NCBI GenBank assembly: GCA_035546295.1
Contig: DATKBT010000186.1
Location: 1-64,000 of the forward strand
From: DATKBT01 sp035546295
Lineage (GTDB): Bacteria > Acidobacteriota > Thermoanaerobaculia > Multivoradales > Multivoraceae
Length of the DNA: 64,000 nt
Direction: 5' to 3'
The notes beneath the pieces are model-generated. The model had not been told where the DNA came from and searched no databases. It was given only the letters and a program-made list of their open reading frames with translations. The translations under genes were made by a program, and so were the position numbers. Below, piece after piece: positions 58,599-64,000 of this stretch; positions within the stretch are counted from its first letter, which is position 1, and the number at the start of each line of letters is the position of its first letter.

Positions 58599-61500
58599 AT
58601 GTCCAAGAACGATACCCGCCTCATCCTCAGCCTCGTCGGGTTGCTGCTGGCCGCACCGCTCACGGCCCAGATCGGTCTGGAGGCCTCCACGGACGACCTG
58701 CCGGTGACCGAAACCCTCTCACTCGCCGCCTTCCCGCCGCGGGACTGCCCGACTAAGAGTGCAGACGACTGGAGCATCGACCCCGGCGTGGACGGGAGCG
58801 TGATCAGCGAAGAGTACTTTGGCGAGTTCATCGAGTGGGAGATCACGTGGACGAGCGGCGGGACGAAGTCCATCCTCGTCTCGATCGACAACTGCCCCGA
58901 GACGGGCGAGACCGACATCGACGTCAACACCTGCCAGTTCTCGTCCAACACTTACCAGGCGCTGGAGGAGCTCGGTTACGTGCAGCTCCAGGTCGAGCGC
59001 GTGGGCGGAACCGGCGGAAACCTGTCCTGTGACCTTCAGGTCATTGGCGGCACCGCGACGGACGGGGAGGACTTCACGTTCGATGGTGCGGCCTTCCTCT
59101 GGATCGATGGCGACGGCGAGCCCCAGGACCAGGCAATCGAGGTGATCGACGACTCCCTCGTGGAGCCCACCGAGACCATCGAGCTCGAGCTTCGCCCGTT
59201 GCCTTTCCAGGAACAGGCCCTGGGCAGGACCCCGAGCGCGGTCCGCACCCCCACTCCGGGTGTCATCATGTCCGACTTCGCCACGATCGAGATCCTCGAC
59301 GACGAGATCACGCCGGCGACCTTCTCGTTCGTCGAGGCCGCCAGTCAGGCGCTCGAGACCGACGGCGTCGCGACCATCGGGGTCAGGCGCGCCGCGGGGA
59401 GCGAGGGCGTGGTGAGCGTCGAGGTCGAGGTCGCCGGCGGCACCGCCGAGCCGGCCGACTTCTCGGTCGCGAGCCCGCTGGTGCTGAGCTGGTCGGACGG
59501 CGAGGACGGGGTCAAGGAGTTCGAGGTCGAGCTGGTCGCCGACGAAGACGAGGAGCCGGACGAGAACGTGCTGTTCCGGCTCACCGATCCGCAGGGTCCG
59601 CCGTCGAGCCCGCCGACGATCGTCGAGCCGCAACAGCACACCCTCACCATCCTCGACGTCACGCCTCCCGAACCCGGCGTCCTCCGCTTCACCGCCTCGA
59701 GCTTCTCGGGCAGCGAGGGCGAGGAGGGGATCGCGGTCGGGGTCGAGCGCCAGGGAAGCTCGGACGGCGCCGCGTCGGTCGACGTCTGCTTCGGCGACGG
59801 CTCGATCTCGCTCGAGGACCTGTTGCTGCCGGCGTCGACCACGCTGGAGTGGGCGGACGGCGAGACGGGCGTTCGCACGCTCGACTTCGGGATCGTCGAC
59901 GACGTCCAGATCGAGGGGACCGAGTCCCTCCCGCTCGAGCTGTGCGAGCTGGTCGGCGATGCGACCCTCGGAGAGCCCGACGAGGCCGCGCTGGTGCTGC
60001 TCGACAACGACTTCGAGACCTCGGAGGAGATCCTCGTCGCCGGTCCCGCCACCGGACCCGAGGATCCGATCGTCGTCTACGACCGGGCCGGTCGCAAGAT
60101 CGTCGTCTGGGTGGCGTCCGACGAAGACGGCTTCGGCGTCTTCGCCCAGCTCTTCGACGAGGACGGCGAGCCCCTCGGCGACGTGTTCCGCGTCAACCAG
60201 GACACCGCCGGCGACTCCACCCAACCCTCCGCCATCCTCCGCGACGACGGCACGATCGTCATCGTCTGGCGCCAGAGCCCGGTCGACGGGCTGCGCTTCA
60301 CCGGAGGGCGGGTCGCCAGCCCGGCGGGCGGCGGCACCAGCGTCGTCTCCCGCGGCTTCGATCCTTCGCAGGGCACCAGCACCGGCGAGACGGTGGTCTC
60401 CAGCAGCGAGACCGGGGACGGCAGCCAGAACCCGGAGGTCGGGGCCGACCGCGACGGCGAGATCACGGTCACTTGGGAGGACGCCGGCCAGGTCCGCGGC
60501 CAGGTCCTGAGCCCGGACCTCGAGCCCCAGACGCCCGTGATCGACATCAGCGAGCTGGCCGGAGCGCAGGACCCCGAGGTGGCGGTCGCGGCCTCGGGCG
60601 ACTTCGTCGTGGTCTGGACGCAAGCGGAGGGCGGCTCCGGCGAGGGGCAGGGGACGATCCTGGTGCGCAGCTTCAACGACCGCGGAGCCCCGCGGGGCGA
60701 GATCGAGGTGGTCTCCGACGACCCGCAGGCCGACTCCCCGGCGGTGGCCATCGACGACCAGGGCAACTTCTTCGTGGTGTTCAGTCAGCCCGGCGACGAG
60801 GGGATCGACGTCTACGGGCGCCTCTTCGACCGCCGCGGCCGCCGGCGCGGACCGCTGATCCGCCTCAACAGCAACGTCACCGGCGACCAGACCTCGCCGC
60901 GGGTCGACATGAACTCGATCGGCGACATCGCGGTCGTCTGGGAGAGCAGCCCGGCCGGGGCTCCGGGAGCGGTGAGCGGCGGCGGCACCAGCATCGTCTC
61001 GCGCTTCTTCACCCCACAGGGGGAGGCGCAGAGCGGCGACGTCGAGGTCGCCGAGAGCGAGGCCGCCAGCACGCCCCAGGACCCCGACGTCTCGATCGAG
61101 GACGAGGACGAGGTGACCGTGGTGTTCGAGCGGCGCGGGCCGGGCAACGAGTCCGAGGGGATCTTCTCGACCGTCATCGATCCCACGCTGGTCTCGGGAC
61201 CCTGCTTCGGCGACGCCACGACCCTGTGCGTGCGGGCCGCCGATCGCTTCCGCATCCTGGTCGAGTGGCAGGACTTCGAGGGGAACTCGGGCGAGGGGCA
61301 GGCGCTCCCGCTGACCGACGACACCGGTTACTTCTGGTTCTTCGGGCCCGACAACGTCGAGATCCTGATCAAGGTGCTCGACGGCTGCGCGATCAACGAT
61401 CGGCTGTGGGTGTTCGCCGGCGGGCTGACCAACGTCGAGGTCAACCTTCGCGTCGACGACGTGGCCGCGGGGATCACCCGGTCCTACTTCAACAGCCTGG

Positions 61501-62033
61501 GGCGGAGCTTCGAGCCGATCATCGACATCAACGCCTTCGACACCTGCGACGCCTCGCTCCCGACTCCGCCCGGGCTGCCGGCGGCGCTCGGCGACCCGTT
61601 GGGGAACCCGTCGACCGCGATCGAGGGTTGGACGAGCGCGCTGTCGACCGGGCGACCGGAGCTCCGCGAGGCCACCGCGACCGGCGCCGAGTGCGCGGGG
61701 GGCGAGCAGGCGCTGTGCCTGCGCGATGGACGCTTCGAGGCCACCCTGCTGTGGGAGTCGGCCGACTCCGCCGGCGCCGCCACGCCGGTGCCGCTCACCG
61801 ACGAGAGCGGCACCTTCTGGTTCTTCGAGCCGGACAACGTCGAGGCGGTGGTCAAGGTGCTCGACGCCTGCGGCATCAACGGACACTTCTGGGTGTTCGC
61901 CGCCGGCATCACCGACCTCGAGACCGACCTCCAGGTGCTCGACACCGCGACCTCGACCAGCCGCCAATACACCAACGAGCGCGGAACGCCCTTCGCCCCG
62001 GTACTCGACACCCAGGCCTTCGAGTGCCAGTGA
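58599..62033 (+). CDS. Calx-beta surface protein with duplicated C-terminal domain
   Basis: 1144 aa. Signal peptide 1-23 (ILSLVGLLLAAPLTAQ). Three Calx-beta-like modules at about 115-240, 245-360 and 370-470, each ending in E-P-(T/D)-E-x-(I/V/L) strands (SLVEPTETIELEL, DEEPDENVLFRL, QIEGTESLPLEL). Residues about 475-860 are propeller-like repeats: KIVVWVASDEDGFGVFAQLF, FRVNQDTAGDSTQPS, FVVVFSQPGDEGIDVYGRLF. Two copies of a domain of about 110 aa end the protein (about 868-985 and 1025-1144), with FWFF-x-PDN-V-E, KVLD-x-C-x-IN, WVFA-x-G-(L/I)T and Y-x-N-x-x-G-x-x-F. The partial gene at 1-130 ends in the same domain. Probably an adhesin-like cell-surface protein that binds Ca2+. Confidence 0.88.
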   Translation: MSKNDTRLILSLVGLLLAAPLTAQIGLEASTDDLPVTETLSLAAFPPRDCPTKSADDWSIDPGVDGSVISEEYFGEFIEWEITWTSGGTKSILVSIDNCPETGETDIDVNTCQFSSNTYQALEELGYVQLQVERVGGTGGNLSCDLQVIGGTATDGEDFTFDGAAFLWIDGDGEPQDQAIEVIDDSLVEPTETIELELRPLPFQEQALGRTPSAVRTPTPGVIMSDFATIEILDDEITPATFSFVEAASQALETDGVATIGVRRAAGSEGVVSVEVEVAGGTAEPADFSVASPLVLSWSDGEDGVKEFEVELVADEDEEPDENVLFRLTDPQGPPSSPPTIVEPQQHTLTILDVTPPEPGVLRFTASSFSGSEGEEGIAVGVERQGSSDGAASVDVCFGDGSISLEDLLLPASTTLEWADGETGVRTLDFGIVDDVQIEGTESLPLELCELVGDATLGEPDEAALVLLDNDFETSEEILVAGPATGPEDPIVVYDRAGRKIVVWVASDEDGFGVFAQLFDEDGEPLGDVFRVNQDTAGDSTQPSAILRDDGTIVIVWRQSPVDGLRFTGGRVASPAGGGTSVVSRGFDPSQGTSTGETVVSSSETGDGSQNPEVGADRDGEITVTWEDAGQVRGQVLSPDLEPQTPVIDISELAGAQDPEVAVAASGDFVVVWTQAEGGSGEGQGTILVRSFNDRGAPRGEIEVVSDDPQADSPAVAIDDQGNFFVVFSQPGDEGIDVYGRLFDRRGRRRGPLIRLNSNVTGDQTSPRVDMNSIGDIAVVWESSPAGAPGAVSGGGTSIVSRFFTPQGEAQSGDVEVAESEAASTPQDPDVSIEDEDEVTVVFERRGPGNESEGIFSTVIDPTLVSGPCFGDATTLCVRAADRFRILVEWQDFEGNSGEGQALPLTDDTGYFWFFGPDNVEILIKVLDGCAINDRLWVFAGGLTNVEVNLRVDDVAAGITRSYFNSLGRSFEPIIDINAFDTCDASLPTPPGLPAALGDPLGNPSTAIEGWTSALSTGRPELREATATGAECAGGEQALCLRDGRFEATLLWESADSAGAATPVPLTDESGTFWFFEPDNVEAVVKVLDACGINGHFWVFAAGITDLETDLQVLDTATSTSRQYTNERGTPFAPVLDTQAFECQ

Positions 62034-62129
62034 CCGGGGAGACCGATGAACCTGGAGCGCCAGTGCCCATCGCGATGCTCGCGCCGGGTTTCCTGAACGC
62101 GAGGGACCGCAGCACGGGAGGAGATCACG

Positions 62130-63500
62130 ATGCCGACCAGTCGCCGAGTCATCGCCGGCCCGACCGCCGTTCTCATGGTCGCCGTCCTCGGGCTCGTCGC
62201 CGCCGCTCCCGTGATCGCGGCAACCACGCCGGTGATCGGGCCGATCGCGATCGCGGGGACGGCTCCGGCTCCGGCCGCCGACGCGCCGTCGCCGGCCCTG
62301 CCGCGCGCCGCGCCCGCCGAGGTCGGCTTCTCGCCGGAGCGACTCGACCGCCTCGATCGGGCGCTGCAGGGCTACGTCGATCGCGGCGAGCTCGCCGGCA
62401 TCGTCGCGCTGGTGGCGCGCAAGGGCAAGGTCGTCCACCTCGAGAGCTACGGGGCTCGCCACGTCGAGGCCAAGGCGCCGATGGCCGAGGACACGATCTT
62501 CCGCATCGCGTCGATGACCAAGCCGATCGCCTCGGTGGCGCTGATGATGCTGTGGGAGGAGGGGCGTTTCCAGCTCCGCGATCCGGTGTCGAGGTTCCTC
62601 CCCGACTTCGCCGAGCCGGTGATCGCCGTGCCGCCGGATCCGCTCGAGTATCACGGACAGCCCACGCGCACCATCGCCGCGCGCAACCCGATCACCATCC
62701 AGCACCTGCTCACCCACACCGCCGGGCTCGCCAACAACTACCGGGGATCGACCCGTGACGCCTATCAGGAGATGCGGCGCGAGCTGCCCCCGGACGCCGC
62801 CGTCGCCGACATGGTCGCGAAGCTGGCCGAGATCCCGCTCGACTTCGAGCCGGGAAGGGCGTGGGAGTACGGCCCCGCCACCGACGTCGTCGGGTTGCTG
62901 GTCGAGGTGATCTCGGGGCAGCGGCTCGACCGCTTCCTCGAGGAGCGGATCTTCCGGCCGCTGGGCATGACCGACACCCACTTCTACCTGCCGGCCGAGA
63001 AGCTGCCGCGTTTCGCGGCACTCTACCGTCCGGATGCGGACGGCAGGATCGAGCTCGCCGAGGCTCCGGACGCGGGCGGTCGTTACCTGCGCCAGCCCCA
63101 GACCTACTTCAGCGGCGCCGGCGGCCTGGTGTCCACCGCCGCCGATTATTTCCGCTTCCATCAGATGATGCTCAACGGCGGCCAGCTCGACGGCGTGCGC
63201 ATCCTCGGGCGCAAGACGGTCGAGCTGATGACCACCAACCACACGGGGGACCTCGGCATCTGGCTGCGCGGGCCGGGATACGGGTTCGGGCTCGGCTACA
63301 GCGTGGTCGTCGACCAGGGGGCCTCGGCGATGCCGGCCTCGGTCGGCAGCTACTCGTGGGGGGGCGCTTTCTGCACCACCTTCTGGGTCGACCCCGAGGA
63401 GGAGCTGATCGGCGTTCTGATGACTCAGATCCGGCCCTACACGCACCTCAACGTCCGCGAGGACTTCGCCACTCTCACCTACCAGGCGCTGGCCGACTGA
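62130..63500 (+). CDS. Exported serine hydrolase, beta-lactamase class C / esterase family
   Basis: 456 aa; GGAGGAG ribosome site and signal peptide about 8-31 (AVLMVAVLGLVAAAPVIAA). The penicillin-binding fold is clear: the S128-M-T-K131 nucleophile motif in FRIASMTKPIASVALMML, LLTHTAGL, the tyrosine motif WEYGPATDVVG (Y-G-P instead of the usual Y-x-N/S), RPLGMTDTHF, and a third box WGGAFCTTFWVDP in place of KTG/HxG. These changes fit the esterase/peptidase members of the family rather than true beta-lactamases. It acts in the periplasm on an unknown ester or peptide. It follows the Calx-beta gene by 96 bp and may be co-transcribed. Confidence 0.92.
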   Translation: MPTSRRVIAGPTAVLMVAVLGLVAAAPVIAATTPVIGPIAIAGTAPAPAADAPSPALPRAAPAEVGFSPERLDRLDRALQGYVDRGELAGIVALVARKGKVVHLESYGARHVEAKAPMAEDTIFRIASMTKPIASVALMMLWEEGRFQLRDPVSRFLPDFAEPVIAVPPDPLEYHGQPTRTIAARNPITIQHLLTHTAGLANNYRGSTRDAYQEMRRELPPDAAVADMVAKLAEIPLDFEPGRAWEYGPATDVVGLLVEVISGQRLDRFLEERIFRPLGMTDTHFYLPAEKLPRFAALYRPDADGRIELAEAPDAGGRYLRQPQTYFSGAGGLVSTAADYFRFHQMMLNGGQLDGVRILGRKTVELMTTNHTGDLGIWLRGPGYGFGLGYSVVVDQGASAMPASVGSYSWGGAFCTTFWVDPEEELIGVLMTQIRPYTHLNVREDFATLTYQALAD

Positions 63501-63543
63501 GTGGCCGGAGCGAGCCCACCCAGGACCGGAGAGGACGAGCGAC

Positions 63544-64000
63544 GTGCCGTCGGTGGGAAGCGGGACCTCGACCTGGGTGGTCGGCGACGTCCACGGCTGT
63601 TTCGAGACCCTGTTGCGGCTGCTCGAGCGCACCGGGATCGACCGCGACCGTGACCGGCTGATCCTGATCGGCGACCTGGTCAACCGCGGCCCCCGCTCGC
63701 TGGAGGTGCTGGGCTGGGCGGTGAAAACCGCGCGCTCGATGGCCGGCCGCTTCGAGGCCTTGCTGGGAAACCACGACCTCCACCTGGTGGCGCGGGCGGC
63801 GGGACTCTCCCGGGGTCGCGCCGCCGACACCCTCGACGAGATCCTCGAGCACCCCCAGCGCGACGAGCTGCTCGCCTGGCTGGCGCGGCGTCCGCTCGCT
63901 CTGCGCATCGAGGGCGGGCTGATCGTGCACGCCGGCGTGCTGCCGCCGTGGACGGTCGAGGAGACGCTGTGGCGCGCCTCCCGCCTGCAGACGATGCTCG
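63544..64000 (+). CDS. apaH: ApaH-type symmetrical bis(5'-nucleosyl)-tetraphosphatase (3' cut by window)
   Basis: 152 residues are visible from a GTG preceded by GGAGAGGACGAG, running off the window end. Calcineurin-like phosphoesterase motifs occur in order: VVGDVHGCFETLLRLL (GDxHG), LILIGDLVNRGPRSLEVL (GDxVxRGP), FEALLGNHDLHLVARAAGLS (GNHD) and GGLIVHAGVLPPWTVEE (HAG). The GNHDLHLxA and HAGxxPxW forms are characteristic of ApaH, which cleaves Ap4A to two ADP in the cytoplasm. This is the only clear nucleotide-metabolism gene here. A related Ser/Thr phosphatase cannot be fully excluded without the C-terminus. Confidence 0.85.
   Translation, partial: MPSVGSGTSTWVVGDVHGCFETLLRLLERTGIDRDRDRLILIGDLVNRGPRSLEVLGWAVKTARSMAGRFEALLGNHDLHLVARAAGLSRGRAADTLDEILEHPQRDELLAWLARRPLALRIEGGLIVHAGVLPPWTVEETLWRASRLQTML

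Noticed and set aside
62130..63500. Calling the serine hydrolase a beta-lactamase resistance gene
   Set aside because: Only SxxK is canonical; the tyrosine and third motifs differ from class C enzymes and fit esterase or peptidase relatives.
58719..63908. A 1729-aa open frame on the minus strand and similar long frames opposite other genes (for example 6710-10018, 23384-26416, 27141-30110)
   Set aside because: They are antisense shadows caused by high GC at third codon positions: low-complexity R/A/G/V/E-rich translations with no signal peptide or domain, lying opposite genes with clear families.
1..64000. CRISPR arrays, tRNA or rRNA genes, transposases, phage genes
   Set aside because: No evenly spaced short repeats with unique spacers, no T-loop plus acceptor pattern and no such proteins were found by reading. 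The tandem repeats present are hairpin cassettes or iterons without spacers.

Overview
The window is high-GC bacterial chromosome with no plasmid, phage or insertion-sequence signature. Several families point to Acidobacteriota: VWFA-related proteins of the acidobacterial type, CRTAC1/UnbV proteins, Oar-like receptors with an N-terminal carboxypeptidase-regulatory domain, TPR-tailed 'sulfatase' lipoproteins and a kinase with PEGA-like output. The class Thermoanaerobaculia is a reasonable guess. This is inference from gene content; there is no rRNA or other marker gene here. Nearly everything encoded is exported, membrane-bound or lipid-anchored.

Layout. 1-130 is the tail of a secreted protein. 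388-1740 (-) is a secreted amidohydrolase. 1885-10537 (+) holds a multi-spanning membrane protein followed by two overlapping FG-GAP/UnbV proteins, meeting a small AraC-type regulator (-). 11245-22738 is a cluster of secreted surface or protein-binding proteins: an SH3 plus HExxH peptidase, a VWFA-like protein, three VWFA-related proteins and a transglutaminase/TPR lipoprotein. 23411-30077 (+) is a tandem pair of 990-aa TonB-dependent receptors. It is followed by a TPR protein, two translationally coupled alkaline-phosphatase-fold lipoproteins with TPR tails, a convergent YeaQ/GlsB-TPR fusion (-), and a third, diverged receptor at 38719-41853. 42096-47527 (-) is a GldA/F/G-type ABC operon (ATPase, permease, GldG-like, DUF4340). 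48084-48461 (-) is a minimal metallopeptidase. 49011-56251 (+) holds two coupled pairs: beta-propeller plus M28 peptidase, and Ser/Thr kinase plus secreted coiled-coil protein. 56846-58237 (-) is a FadL-type porin. 58599-64000 (+) holds a Calx-beta surface protein, a serine hydrolase and the start of an ApaH-type phosphatase.

The least expected content is non-coding. Many intergenic spaces carry palindromic cassettes that start at or within a few bases of a stop codon: hairpins following TAGCC(C)AGG, a family sharing CTAGC-YGATCAC at three loci (one copy a 119-bp tandem repeat inside the ABC operon), a roughly 75-bp hairpin array after the FadL gene with cUUCGg tetraloops, and two further dispersed palindromes. 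The two duplicated receptors share a TTGGAT-N16/17-ATCCAA inverted repeat in otherwise different leaders. The coding genes are mostly recognisable; the repeat system and a few domain fusions are what looks undescribed.
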